DNA from: UMGS1601 sp964617585 | GTDB taxonomy: Bacteria; Bacillota; Clostridia; Oscillospirales; Ruminococcaceae | Assembly (NCBI GenBank): GCA_964617585.1 | Contig: CAZTXS010000003.1 | Location: 47,279 to 111,278 of the forward strand | Reading direction: 5' to 3' | Length of the DNA: 64,000 nucleotides | Shown here: positions 18,231 to 26,314 of the stretch, piece by piece | How positions within the stretch are numbered: position 1 is the first letter of the stretch | Layout: every line of letters starts with the position of its first letter | Notes under the pieces: model-generated | Database searches by the model: none | What the model was told of the DNA's origin: nothing | The model's input: only the letters and a program-made list of their open reading frames with translations | Made by a program: the position numbers and the translations under genes

Positions 18231-19004
18231 TTAACAGAACTGCTTTTTAATCTGCTCTAATGCTCCCTTTTCAAGCCTTGAAACCTGCGCCTGAGAAATT
18301 CCTATACTTTTTGCAACCTCTACCTGAGTTTTTCCCTGAAAAAATCTCAGGCTTAGAATATTTTTTTCCCTCGGCATAAGCTTAGCAATCGCTTCCTTAA
18401 GTGAAATTTCATTCAGCCAACTTATATCGTTGTTTCCGTCGCCTATCTGGTCAAGTATGAACAAAGTATCCCCTGAATCTGAATAAACCGGCTCATATAT
18501 AGATATCGGATCGCATATCGATTCCAAAGCCGTTACTACCTCGGATGGTTTGGCTTCTATCATTTTAGCTATTTCCTCAATTTTTGGTTCCTTCTGATGC
18601 TCGTTTATATACTTTTCCTTTGCCTGCATTGCTCTGTATGCTAAATCCCTCAGCGAACGGCTTACTCTTATCGGGAAATTATCTCTTAAATACCTCCTTA
18701 TCTCTCCTAAAATCATCGGAAAGGCATAGGTCGAAAATTTAACGTCGTATTCTAATGAAAAATTGTCTATCGCTTTTATAAGTCCTATCACTCCTACCTG
18801 AAAAAGATCGTCTGGTGAATCTCCTCTTCCTGCAAACATCTGCATAACGCTCAGAACAAGTCTTAAATTTCCTTTAATTAACTCTTCTCTCGCCCTCATA
18901 TTCCCTGCTTTCACTTTTTTTAATAACTCTGTCTTTTCAGATTCCTTTAAAGTGGGAAGCTCCGAGGTATTTACCCCGCTTATCTCAACCTTATTATATT
19001 GCAT
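18231..19004 (-). CDS. sigG: Sporulation sigma factor SigG (forespore)
   Basis: Sigma-70 family factor of the late forespore. The 257-residue protein begins NKVEISGVNTSELPTLKESE, the SigG-specific N-terminus; region 2 is NLRLVLSVMQMFAGRGDSPDDLF and STYAFPMILGEIRRYLRD, region 3 has PIRVSRSLRDLAYRAMQ, and region 4 ends FQGKTQVEVAKSIGISQAQV. It is the third gene of the spoIIGA-sigE-sigG locus, here separated from sigE by an hsp20 gene. No terminator follows, so read-through into the tyrS T-box is possible. Confidence 0.97.
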   Translation of the reverse strand: MQYNKVEISGVNTSELPTLKESEKTELLKKVKAGNMRAREELIKGNLRLVLSVMQMFAGRGDSPDDLFQVGVIGLIKAIDNFSLEYDVKFSTYAFPMILGEIRRYLRDNFPIRVSRSLRDLAYRAMQAKEKYINEHQKEPKIEEIAKMIEAKPSEVVTALESICDPISIYEPVYSDSGDTLFILDQIGDGNNDISWLNEISLKEAIAKLMPREKNILSLRFFQGKTQVEVAKSIGISQAQVSRLEKGALEQIKKQFC

Positions 19005-19036
19005 ATATAATCTTCTCCAACCATTAATTTAATATA

Positions 19037-19066
19037 ATTATTGGCTTTGATTTTTTTATATATTCA
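19037..19066 (-). promoter_or_regulatory. Candidate SigF/SigG-type promoter of sigG
   Basis: Leftward TGAATA (19061-19066) matches the SigG -35 element of B. subtilis; 17 bases further on is CAATAATTA, an imperfect match to the CATACTA-type -10. Autoregulation of sigG by SigG is known in Bacillus. The -10 match is weak, so this is tentative. Confidence 0.3.
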
Positions 19067-19104
19067 TGAATAAATCAAGATTGGCAAGGTCAATTTATGG
19101 TAAA

Positions 19105-19133
19105 AGAAAAAGCCTGCCGAAAAATCAGCAGGC
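19105..19133 (-). terminator. Terminator after hsp20
   Basis: Leftward GCCTGCTGA/TCGGCAGGC stem followed by a T-rich run, between hsp20 and sigG. It isolates sigG from hsp20 transcription. Confidence 0.85.
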
Positions 19134-19173
19134 AAATTCAAATATTATATTGGAAATTAAAAATGAAATATCA

Positions 19174-19608
19174 CTATTTAATCTCAAGGCGCTTGGTTTC
19201 AGGTTCGGTTTTTTGCTTCTTAGGCAAATCAAGCGTTAAAATTCCGTTCTTGTATTCGGCTTCAATAGCGTCCGCATTGATATTTGAAATATCATAGCTC
19301 CTTTGGTAAGAGCCGAATGTGCGCTCTCTGCAAATATAATTTCCGTCCTTGTCCTTGTCCTCTTTTTCAGTCTTGTGAACTGCTGATAGGGTCAGACGAT
19401 CACCATTTATATCGATATTTATGTCTTCCTTTGAAAATCCGGGAAGCTCTGCCTCAAGGACAAACTTATCTCCCTTGTCGCAAATGTCTGTCCTACATGA
19501 TCTCAAATCAGCAGAGGGCTGTGTGTTGAAAAAGTCCTTTTCAAACTCATGAAAAACATTGAACAAATCGTATGTGCTTCTTTCAAATGGCGTTAATCCG
19601 TTTAACAT
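19174..19608 (-). CDS. Small heat-shock protein, Hsp20/alpha-crystallin family
   Basis: ATP-independent holdase chaperone. The 144-residue protein has a short N-terminal arm (LTPFERSTYDLFNVF), an alpha-crystallin domain from about 40 to 130 (FVLEAELPGFSKEDINIDI and IEAEYKNGILTLDLPK), and a short C-terminal tail. A CIRCE operator lies about 150 bp upstream, so HrcA repression is likely. It interrupts the usual sigE-sigG adjacency but has its own operator and terminator, so it looks like an independent unit. SD AGGAGG stands a few bases before the ATG. Confidence 0.95.
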   Translation of the reverse strand: MLNGLTPFERSTYDLFNVFHEFEKDFFNTQPSADLRSCRTDICDKGDKFVLEAELPGFSKEDINIDINGDRLTLSAVHKTEKEDKDKDGNYICRERTFGSYQRSYDISNINADAIEAEYKNGILTLDLPKKQKTEPETKRLEIK

Positions 19609-19759
19609 AATTATTCCTCCTTAGAATTTCTCTTTGTTTAAATTTTTGATTTTGTTCATACCATGTTGTCCATTGGAATCACTTCTTTCCTTTCCACAAC
19701 TATATAATATCCCCTTTTTATGTTTATTTTATGACTATTTTATGTCTAAATTGTAAAAT

Positions 19760-19786
19760 CTAGCACTCTATTAATTGGAGTGCTAG
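19760..19786 (-). promoter_or_regulatory. CIRCE operator (HrcA-binding inverted repeat)
   Basis: The arms CTAGCACTC and GAGTGCTAG flank a 9-base spacer, matching the CIRCE consensus TTAGCACTC-N9-GAGTGCTAA except for the outermost pair, which is changed on both sides so the symmetry is kept. It lies in the 195-bp gap between sigE and hsp20. A third half-site, AGTGCTAAC, occurs at 19801-19809 at the sigE stop. I could not place a convincing -35/-10 pair nearby. Confidence 0.9.
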
Positions 19787-19804
19787 CAAATTTATTTTTA
19801 AGTG

Positions 19805-20521
19805 CTAACAAATCTTTTCTAAATTCTCTCTTATAGTTTTCAGAATCCTTTTTTCAAGTCTTGAAATATATGACTGCGATATTCCGACAATGTCCGCAAC
19901 TTCCTTTTGAGTCATTTCCTTTTCCCCCAAAAGACCAAAGCGCATCTTCATAATCTGCTTTTCTCTTTCGTTCAGCTTTTCAATTTCTATTAAGACAAGC
20001 TCGCGTTCAACTTCGTTTTCAATACCTCTTATAACTATATCGTCATCCGTACCTAAAATGTCGGACAACAAAAGCTCGTTACCGTCCCAGTCGACATTGA
20101 GCGGTTCGTCTATTGAAATATCGTTTCTGTATTGATTGGATTTTCTAAGGAACATTAAGATTTCATTCTCTATACATCTTGACGCATATGTAGCCAGCTT
20201 TATTTTTTTATCGACCTGAAAAGTATTTACCGCCTTGATAAGACCTATTGTTCCGATTGAAATAAGATCTTCTATTCCTATTCCGGTAGACTCAAACTTC
20301 TTCGCTATATACACCACAAGTCTTAGATTGTGTACTATAAGAGTTTCTCTGCCTCTTTTGTCATTGTTTTTTATTTGTTTAAATGCCTTTTGCTCTTCGC
20401 TGACTGTAAGCGGCGGAGGAAGCGACTCGGAACCGTTTATATAATTAATGTATTTCCTGTTTCTGTTCAGCAGCAGAGTAAGTTTAACCGCTATTTTATT
20501 GAGAATCAAATTAAGCTTCAT
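19805..20521 (-). CDS. sigE: Sporulation sigma factor SigE (mother cell), pro-form
   Basis: Early mother-cell sigma factor made as an inactive precursor. The 238-residue protein has an N-terminal pro-sequence (about 1-30, amphipathic and basic), the cleavage-region ESLPPPL, region 2 with LRLVVYIAKKFESTGIGIED and ATYASRCIENEILMFLRK, and region 4 with REKQIMKMRFGLLGEKEMTQ and ISQSYISRLEKR. The processing protease SpoIIGA is encoded directly upstream. The nearest SD (GGAGG at 20553-20557) is 31 bases from the ATG, with a small hairpin in between. Confidence 0.98.
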   Translation of the reverse strand: MKLNLILNKIAVKLTLLLNRNRKYINYINGSESLPPPLTVSEEQKAFKQIKNNDKRGRETLIVHNLRLVVYIAKKFESTGIGIEDLISIGTIGLIKAVNTFQVDKKIKLATYASRCIENEILMFLRKSNQYRNDISIDEPLNVDWDGNELLLSDILGTDDDIVIRGIENEVERELVLIEIEKLNEREKQIMKMRFGLLGEKEMTQKEVADIVGISQSYISRLEKRILKTIRENLEKIC

Positions 20522-20532
20522 AATTTATAAAT

Positions 20533-20549
20533 GCTTCCCTATGGGAAAC
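20533..20549 (-). promoter_or_regulatory. Hairpin between SD and start codon of sigE
   Basis: GTTTCCC-ATA-GGGAAGC folds into a 7-bp stem with one G-U pair. It stands between GGAGG and the sigE ATG, and folding would shorten the effective spacing from 31 to about 14 bases. Confidence 0.5.
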
Positions 20550-20589
20550 ATTCCTCCTTTCCTGACAACGACTTTTAATTACGTTTTTC

Positions 20590-21420
20590 TTACCGGCTTA
20601 AAATACTCGGATTAAATATAGCTTGCGGTTCTTTTTCATCGTTATCCGATATGCCTATACAGGCTCGGACTTCTTTTTTGTTTCCGCTTTGATCGGTTAT
20701 TTTTATTCCGTTTACAGACTTTATCGGTATAAGGCTTTCTCCTGAAATTGTTGAATACGGTATCGGTCTGAACCCTGTATTCTTTTCACTTTTAAGCAGT
20801 TCGTTATATTTTCCGAAAAGCTCCCCGCTTCTGCATATTATTACTGAACGTCCCGAAAAATAGTCGTACAAACTATTTCCTGTGTCAACAATTCCTTTCA
20901 AATAATATTCTTTACCGAACAAACTGAAGGAAACCGTATATACTCCCGAAAGATTTCTTCTGTTCATCAAAAAATAATCGGCTATAGTAATAATGAAATA
21001 AACCAAAATAGTAATTATTATAAGACCAATAAGCGATATATCAAAATAGACCGTAAAGTTCTTTACATATATCATTCTGCCTTTTGTAATTTTCCAGAAG
21101 CCAAAACACAATCCCGAAAACACAACGTTTATAAGAATATATACAAGCGAATATTTTATTATATCGTATTTGTCTTTTGAAAACCCACAGATAATAACTA
21201 TTATAATCACCGCTAAAAACTTTAGCACTGTAATTATATAATCGTTTATCGGAAGCAGTATCAAAAGCGAAGTTATACCGCCTGCAACAGAACCGAATGC
21301 CGTTCGCTTTGCTTTTATAGTTATGTGAAACAGCAGACAGAGAATTTTAATAAAAAAGTATGTAAGATATATATTGACTATTACCAGCACATCGGCATAA
21401 ATACATTTCAAAAGCATCAC
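20590..21420 (-). CDS. spoIIGA: Sigma-E processing peptidase SpoIIGA
   Basis: Membrane-embedded aspartic-type protease that cleaves pro-SigE after asymmetric division. The 276-residue protein has five or so hydrophobic segments in residues 1-150 (KCIYADVLVIVNIYLTYFFI onward), then a cytoplasmic domain with the catalytic DTGNS motif at 179-183. SpoIIGA is typically about 300 aa, so this is slightly short at the C-terminus. sigE follows after 68 bp, as in all spoIIG operons. ATGATG at the 5' end leaves a one-residue ambiguity in the start. Confidence 0.93.
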   Translation of the reverse strand: MMLLKCIYADVLVIVNIYLTYFFIKILCLLFHITIKAKRTAFGSVAGGITSLLILLPINDYIITVLKFLAVIIIVIICGFSKDKYDIIKYSLVYILINVVFSGLCFGFWKITKGRMIYVKNFTVYFDISLIGLIIITILVYFIITIADYFLMNRRNLSGVYTVSFSLFGKEYYLKGIVDTGNSLYDYFSGRSVIICRSGELFGKYNELLKSEKNTGFRPIPYSTISGESLIPIKSVNGIKITDQSGNKKEVRACIGISDNDEKEPQAIFNPSILSR

Positions 21421-21436
21421 CCCAAGCTTTACGAAT

Positions 21437-21469
21437 ATTATAAACCAAGCCCTTAAATAAAAATGTCGA
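21437..21469 (-). promoter_or_regulatory. Candidate Spo0A-dependent spoIIG promoter
   Basis: Leftward TCGACA (21464-21469) contains a 0A-box-like core (TGTCGA on the opposite strand) and lies 21 bases before TATAAT (21437-21442). The Bacillus spoIIG promoter has the same plan: sigma-A, unusually long spacing, Spo0A boxes overlapping the -35. Only one 0A-like box is visible. Confidence 0.45.
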
Positions 21470-21479
21470 TTTTATAACA

Positions 21480-21513
21480 CAAAAAAACATCTGCAAAATT
21501 AATTGCAGATGTT
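21480..21513 (-). terminator. Terminator after M18 aminopeptidase
   Basis: Leftward ACATCTGCAA with TTGCAGATGT and then seven Ts. It closes the M18-to-prfA series just before spoIIGA. Confidence 0.85.
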
Positions 21514-21522
21514 ATATACACA

Positions 21523-21551
21523 GCTATTCAATAATGGCTTTCCCGTCATTA
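21523..21551 (+). repeat. Short fragment of the AATAAGGGCTTGCCC repeat (copy D)
   Basis: CTATTCAATAATGGCTTTCC plus CGTCATT matches the first 25-30 bases of the longer repeat at 30570 with about two changes; the GGGC-GCCC hairpin is lost. It lies between the M18 stop codon and its terminator. Confidence 0.6.
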
Positions 21552-21559
21552 TATTATGA

Positions 21560-22960
21560 TTAATCCTCTATGAAAACCTTAAAAGCCTTATATGCCATAT
21601 AAATGTCGATTTTTGAAGTAATCTCAAACGGAGCGTGCATTGAAAGCACAGGGACCCCAACGTCTATAACGTCTATATTGAGATTTGCTATATATTGGGC
21701 AACTGTTCCTCCGCCGCCAATATCGACCTTTCCCAGCTCCCCGGTCTGCCAAATTACGTTACTTTTATCAAGCATATTTCTTATTCTTGCAACAAATTCA
21801 GCGGAAGCGTCGGATGTTCCGGATTTCCCTCTTGCTCCGGTAAACTTGGTCACGCATACCCCGTAATTGAGCTTTGAAGCATTTCTGATCTCCAAAACAT
21901 CTGGAAAAGTAGGATCAAACGCCGCATTGACGTCGGCAGAAAGACATTCCGAATTAGATATTACCTGTAAAGGATTTCCGCCCAGCTTCTCAGCCAAATC
22001 AAAAATGAAATATTTAAGATAAGAGCTGTTAAGTCCGGTGTTTCCGTCGCTACCCGTTTCCTCCTTGTCGGTCAGTACGGTAATAGCCGTTTTCTTGGGA
22101 ATATCTTCACAATCCAGCATTGCTTTCAAAGCAGTATATGCGCAAACTCTGTCGTCCTGACCGTAAGAACCTATCATGCTTCTGTCAAATCCTATGTCTT
22201 TAGCCTTGAAAGCAGGCACAGCCTCAAGCTCTGCGGAAATAAAATCCTCTTCGGTTATGCCGTATTTCTTATTCAGAATGTTAAGAATATTAAGCTTAAC
22301 CATTTCTGATTCCTTATCATCGTTAAAAGGTCTTGAACCTATGAGAATATTTAGCTCCTCACCCTTTACGCCCTCGGATAATGTCCTTTTCATCTGCTGC
22401 GCTGCAAGATGAGGAAGCAGGTCGCATACACAGAACACCGGATCGTTTTCATCCTCGCCTATATTAACAGAAATCTTTTCATTTTCAGAGTTGATTATTA
22501 CTCCGTGCAGAGCCAGCGGAACAGCCGTCCACTGATATTTTTTTATACCGCCGTAGTAATGCGTTTTGAAAAATCCAATCTCGTTGTCCTCATAGATAGG
22601 GTTCTGCTTTAAATCCAAACGAGGTGAATCAATATGAGCGGCATTTATTCTGAATCCCTGTTTTACATCATCGCTTCCGATAACTGCCGCAATAATTGCC
22701 TTTCCCCTGTTGTTTTTGTAAATCTTATCTCCGGGTTTAAGATCACTGTCAACGCAGTATTCTTTAAAGCCGTTTTCCTTTAAAAGACTTACAGCTTCAT
22801 AAACCGCTTCCCTTTCGGTTTTAGCGGAGTTAAGAAACCTTATATAGTCTTTACAGAAATTATCCGCCTGACTGATTTCATCCTCCGACATAATATATCC
22901 TGCGTTCTTCTTTTTGCTGAATAATTCTTTCTTTAAATCCTTTGCTTTAGATTCTGACAT
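21560..22960 (-). CDS. M18 family aminopeptidase
   Basis: Cytosolic dinuclear-zinc aminopeptidase (aspartyl aminopeptidase/ApeA-B group) releasing N-terminal residues from peptides. The 466-residue protein has M18 motifs: NAAHIDSPRLDLKQ (first metal ligands), HYYGGIKKYQWTAVPLALHG, VLTDKEETGSDGNTGL (catalytic Glu pair), SNSECLSADVNAAFDP, and near the C-terminus DVGVPVLSMHAPFEITSKID. Length fits the family. It is the last gene of a leftward series and is followed by a terminator. Confidence 0.95.
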   Translation of the reverse strand: MSESKAKDLKKELFSKKKNAGYIMSEDEISQADNFCKDYIRFLNSAKTEREAVYEAVSLLKENGFKEYCVDSDLKPGDKIYKNNRGKAIIAAVIGSDDVKQGFRINAAHIDSPRLDLKQNPIYEDNEIGFFKTHYYGGIKKYQWTAVPLALHGVIINSENEKISVNIGEDENDPVFCVCDLLPHLAAQQMKRTLSEGVKGEELNILIGSRPFNDDKESEMVKLNILNILNKKYGITEEDFISAELEAVPAFKAKDIGFDRSMIGSYGQDDRVCAYTALKAMLDCEDIPKKTAITVLTDKEETGSDGNTGLNSSYLKYFIFDLAEKLGGNPLQVISNSECLSADVNAAFDPTFPDVLEIRNASKLNYGVCVTKFTGARGKSGTSDASAEFVARIRNMLDKSNVIWQTGELGKVDIGGGGTVAQYIANLNIDVIDVGVPVLSMHAPFEITSKIDIYMAYKAFKVFIED

Positions 22961-22978
22961 GATATAATCTTCCTTTCA

Positions 22979-23554
22979 CTATCTATATAATTTATTATAC
23001 TCTTTATAAGCCTTAATAACCTTATTTATGTAATGGCGCGTATCTGAAAAATCTTCGGGAATATCGTCAAGATTTAAATTATCCTCATTAATTACCCCGT
23101 CGTTCAGCCAGCTTCTTACCGTTGTCATACCGGCATGATATGCCGCAATAGTAAGCTCGTAAGAGCCGAACTGCTTATAAAGATATGACAAATACCATGA
23201 ACCGTACATTATATTGTATTCGGGCTTATACATATCTGAATAGCTTAGTTCATCGTTGCTGTCTATCTTTCCGTCGACCTCCTCAAACGCTATAGGCATA
23301 AGCTGCATAAGTCCTACCGCACCAACCTCAGACCTTGCGTTTGAATCAAATCCGCTTTCCGTTTTAATTACCGCATATATAAAATTTTCATCGATATTAT
23401 ATTCTTCGCTGTATTTTTCTACATATTCGGAATATTTCTTAGGATAAATGTTTTTTCTTAAAAAATCAGGCGCTTTTATATATACGAAAACTGCTAATGC
23501 AAAAACTATAAAAACAATAAAGAACAATACTCCTCTATGTTTCTTTTTTGCCAT
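22979..23554 (-). CDS. Membrane-anchored lytic transglycosylase (SLT domain)
   Basis: Cleaves peptidoglycan glycan strands with 1,6-anhydro product formation. The 191-residue protein has a basic N-terminus and one hydrophobic segment (about 9-27), then a goose-lysozyme-like SLT domain: YAVIKTESGFD with catalytic Glu66, GAVGLMQLMP, and YHAGMTTVRSWL. The compact form, close to minimal SLT, is common in Firmicutes next to coaE. Its ATG overlaps the coaE stop by 20 bp, so the two are translationally linked. Confidence 0.93.
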   Translation of the reverse strand: MAKKKHRGVLFFIVFIVFALAVFVYIKAPDFLRKNIYPKKYSEYVEKYSEEYNIDENFIYAVIKTESGFDSNARSEVGAVGLMQLMPIAFEEVDGKIDSNDELSYSDMYKPEYNIMYGSWYLSYLYKQFGSYELTIAAYHAGMTTVRSWLNDGVINEDNLNLDDIPEDFSDTRHYINKVIKAYKEYNKLYR

Positions 23555-24146
23555 AGTATATCTCCTTTATTTCTTTAGCGGTTTGATTGGCGTTGCTTAT
23601 AAGACTGTTTTTATCGCTGTTATTCTTTATCAGATAATCGCTGTGTTTTTTGAAAAAGTTTTCAGACAACTGCGATGAAAACCTTTTTTCTGCTTCCGCT
23701 TTTGATATATCGTCACGTTTGATAATACGCTCCAGTCTTAATTTTTCATCAGCCACAACGCTGATAATTCTGTCGCAGCTTTTATCTAATCCGCTTTCAA
23801 AAAGCGTAGGAGCGTCAATTAAAACAATTTCGTCGCCTCCGATTTTTTCAATGCGCTTATTTATCTCTTCAATAATATACGGATAAGTTATTGAAGTAAG
23901 CTTTCTAAGCTCACCCTTGTCTGAAAAAACAAATGAGCCAAGCCTTCTACGGTTTAAAACTCCGTTTTCAAAATAATCGGAAAAAACGAACCTAAGCTTC
24001 TTAATACAGTCTTTGTTTTCCTGAGTAACGAAACGTGAAACCATATCGGCGTTAATGATATGAAAGCCGTTTGATTGAAAAGCCTTGCAGACTGTTGTTT
24101 TTCCTGCGCCGCTCTGTCCGGTCAGACCCACGATAAAAGACTTCAC
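23535..24146 (-). CDS. coaE: Dephospho-CoA kinase
   Basis: Last step of coenzyme A synthesis, phosphorylating dephospho-CoA at the 3'-hydroxyl. The 203-residue protein has the P-loop GLTGQSGAGKTTV (7-19), the DMVSRF and RRRLGSFVFSDK signatures, and IVLIDAPTLFESG. The length is typical. It abuts the Sua5 gene directly (no intergenic base) and overlaps the transglycosylase gene. Confidence 0.96.
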   Translation of the reverse strand: MKSFIVGLTGQSGAGKTTVCKAFQSNGFHIINADMVSRFVTQENKDCIKKLRFVFSDYFENGVLNRRRLGSFVFSDKGELRKLTSITYPYIIEEINKRIEKIGGDEIVLIDAPTLFESGLDKSCDRIISVVADEKLRLERIIKRDDISKAEAEKRFSSQLSENFFKKHSDYLIKNNSDKNSLISNANQTAKEIKEIYYGKKET

Positions 24147-25172
24147 TCAGTCACCCTCTTTTACAACCTTAAATGCAGCCGCTCTTATCATTCTGTTATA
24201 CACGGCAAGACCAACTCCGTCCTTTGAAGGGCATCTGGCATATACCTCTTTTGCGCCGATTTCATCGAGCTTTCGCAGAACTGAAAAGAGTCTTTCCGCC
24301 TGCTGAGTTGAATCGCCGCCGAATTTTATGCTTTTTATATTTTCCGAAATGCAATCGCCGTCAAATATCAAAGCATAGGTCTTGTCACCGTTTCTTTCAG
24401 CTACATAGCTTTCAAAAAAATTAAGAGAACCCTCTATAAGCGTTATATCAGCGCGAGGCGCATAGTGTTTATACTTCATACCCGGAGATATTACCTTAGA
24501 GTCATCGGATACAGCTTCTAATACTCCTCGGTCGACGATAACCTCTGAAGCGACGGTTTTTAAATCCTCAACCGACACCTTGCCCGGTCTTAATACTCTA
24601 ATTATATCATCCTGAATCGAAATTACTGTCGATTCAACGCCAACACAACAGCTTCCGCCATCGATAATGGCAGGTATTCTTCCGTTCATATCGTCGAAAA
24701 CGTGTTTTGCAGTCGTCGGACTGGGGCTCCCCGATAAGTTTGCCGATGGAGCGGCTAAAGGCAGACCGCTCGCATTTATAAGCTCTCTTGCAATGGGATT
24801 TGAGGGAAAGCGTATTCCCACAGTGTCAAGTCCTCCGCTGGTAGCATGAGGCACCTTTTCACTTTTAGGAAGAATTACCGTTAAAGGACCGGGCCAGAAC
24901 TTTTCAAAAACTGTCAAGGCAAGATCGGGAATCTTTTTGACAAGACCGCTTATCATGTCAATATCGGATATATGAACAATAATCGGATTATCACAGGGAC
25001 GTCCTTTCGCTTCAAATATCTTCCCTACTGCCGCCTCGTCAAATGCATTAGCCGCAAGTCCGTAAACAGTTTCGGTGGGCATACCCACAACCCCGCCGTT
25101 TCTTATAAGTCCGGCGCAATATTCTATATTTTCTTCAGTCGGGGTTAAAATTTTCGTTTCCAAAACGTTCAT
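24147..25172 (-). CDS. L-threonylcarbamoyladenylate synthase, Sua5 type
   Basis: Makes threonylcarbamoyl-AMP from threonine, bicarbonate and ATP for the t6A37 modification of ANN-decoding tRNAs. The 341-residue protein has a YrdC domain (about 10-200: GGVVGMPTETVYGLAANA, KGRPCDNPIIVHI, SANLSGSPSPT) and a C-terminal Sua5 domain after the linker PGMKYKHYAP. The two-domain form is Sua5/YwlC, not the short TsaC. It sits 8 bp downstream of prfA, an order shared with Bacillus. Confidence 0.95.
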   Translation of the reverse strand: MNVLETKILTPTEENIEYCAGLIRNGGVVGMPTETVYGLAANAFDEAAVGKIFEAKGRPCDNPIIVHISDIDMISGLVKKIPDLALTVFEKFWPGPLTVILPKSEKVPHATSGGLDTVGIRFPSNPIARELINASGLPLAAPSANLSGSPSPTTAKHVFDDMNGRIPAIIDGGSCCVGVESTVISIQDDIIRVLRPGKVSVEDLKTVASEVIVDRGVLEAVSDDSKVISPGMKYKHYAPRADITLIEGSLNFFESYVAERNGDKTYALIFDGDCISENIKSIKFGGDSTQQAERLFSVLRKLDEIGAKEVYARCPSKDGVGLAVYNRMIRAAAFKVVKEGD

Positions 25173-25180
25173 CTCAATTT

Positions 25181-26266
25181 CTAAAAATTTCCTTCCTCCT
25201 GCATGGAAAGCTTAGCCGCCTGATCGGCTGTTGCCAATGCGTCAATAACCTCGTCCATATTTCCGTTCAAGAACTGCTCTAATCTGTAAATGGTAAGTCC
25301 GATTCTGTGTTCTGAAACCCTTCCCTCAGGATAGTTATACGTTCTTATTCGCTCTGAACGGTCGCCAGTTCCGACCTGAGAACGCCTAACTGCGGCAATT
25401 TCATTTTCCTGAGCTCTCTGCTGCTCCTCATAAAGCTTTGAGCGCAGAACCTTCATTGCTTTTTCCTTGTTTTTATGCTGGCTTCTCTCGTCCTGACATT
25501 CAACCACAAGACCTGTCGGCAAATAAGTTATTCTTACAGCGGACTCTGTTTTATTAATGTGCTGTCCTCCGGCTCCGGAAGCTCTGAAAACATCAATTTT
25601 CAGGTCGGTCGCTTCATTAATCTCAAACTCAACGTCATCGGCTTCGGGCAATACTGCAACGGTTACTGTCGAAGTATGAACTCTTCCCTGCGATTCTGTT
25701 TCGGGAACTCTCTGAACTCTATGAACTCCGCTTTCGTATTTTAGCCTTGAATAAGCTCCCTCGCCCTGAATGGTAAATGAGATTTCCTTATATCCGCCCA
25801 GTTCGGTTTCATTAGCGTTTATAACTTCTATATTCCAGCCCTTGCTTTCGGCATACATTGTATACATTCTGTACAGCGAATTTGCAAAAAGTGAAGCTTC
25901 TTCTCCGCCTGCCCCTCCTCTTATCTCAACAATCACGTTCTTGTCGTCGTTAGGATCTTTAGGAAGAAGAAGGATTTTAAGCTCATCAGTCAATGCTTCT
26001 TTTTTTTCCTTTGACTCGTCATACTGCATCTGAACCATCTCTTTGAAGTCATTTTCAAGACCGCCGGCATTGAGAAGCTCAACCGCTTCATCAAAGGATT
26101 CCTTTGCACGTTTGTATTCTTTAAATTTTTCAATAATAGGCGTGATGTTCTTATACTCTTTCATAAGCGAAGTATAAAGTGGCTGATCATTTATAACATC
26201 AGGCTCCATAAGCTTATTATTTATTTCTTCATATCTTTCTTCAAGCGCTTTTAATTTTTCAAACAT
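25181..26266 (-). CDS. prfA: Peptide chain release factor 1
   Basis: Class I release factor reading UAA and UAG. The 361-residue protein has the GGQ peptidyl-hydrolysis motif in ASGAGGQHINKTESAVR, the RF1 hallmark VQRVPETESQGRVHTSTVTV, and the anticodon-like tip region. No frameshift is present, which would be expected for RF2. The SD is AGGAG, a few bases before the ATG. DUF951 lies upstream and the Sua5 gene downstream. Confidence 0.97.
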   Translation of the reverse strand: MFEKLKALEERYEEINNKLMEPDVINDQPLYTSLMKEYKNITPIIEKFKEYKRAKESFDEAVELLNAGGLENDFKEMVQMQYDESKEKKEALTDELKILLLPKDPNDDKNVIVEIRGGAGGEEASLFANSLYRMYTMYAESKGWNIEVINANETELGGYKEISFTIQGEGAYSRLKYESGVHRVQRVPETESQGRVHTSTVTVAVLPEADDVEFEINEATDLKIDVFRASGAGGQHINKTESAVRITYLPTGLVVECQDERSQHKNKEKAMKVLRSKLYEEQQRAQENEIAAVRRSQVGTGDRSERIRTYNYPEGRVSEHRIGLTIYRLEQFLNGNMDEVIDALATADQAAKLSMQEEGNF

Positions 26267-26314
26267 AAATACTCTCCTAAAAAATTATTTATTTAGTAAA
26301 AAGTTTCGGCATTG

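Noticed and set aside
21523..21551. Copy D as a second terminator for the M18 gene
   Set aside because: Its stem is broken and no T run follows; the terminator at 21480-21513 is sufficient.
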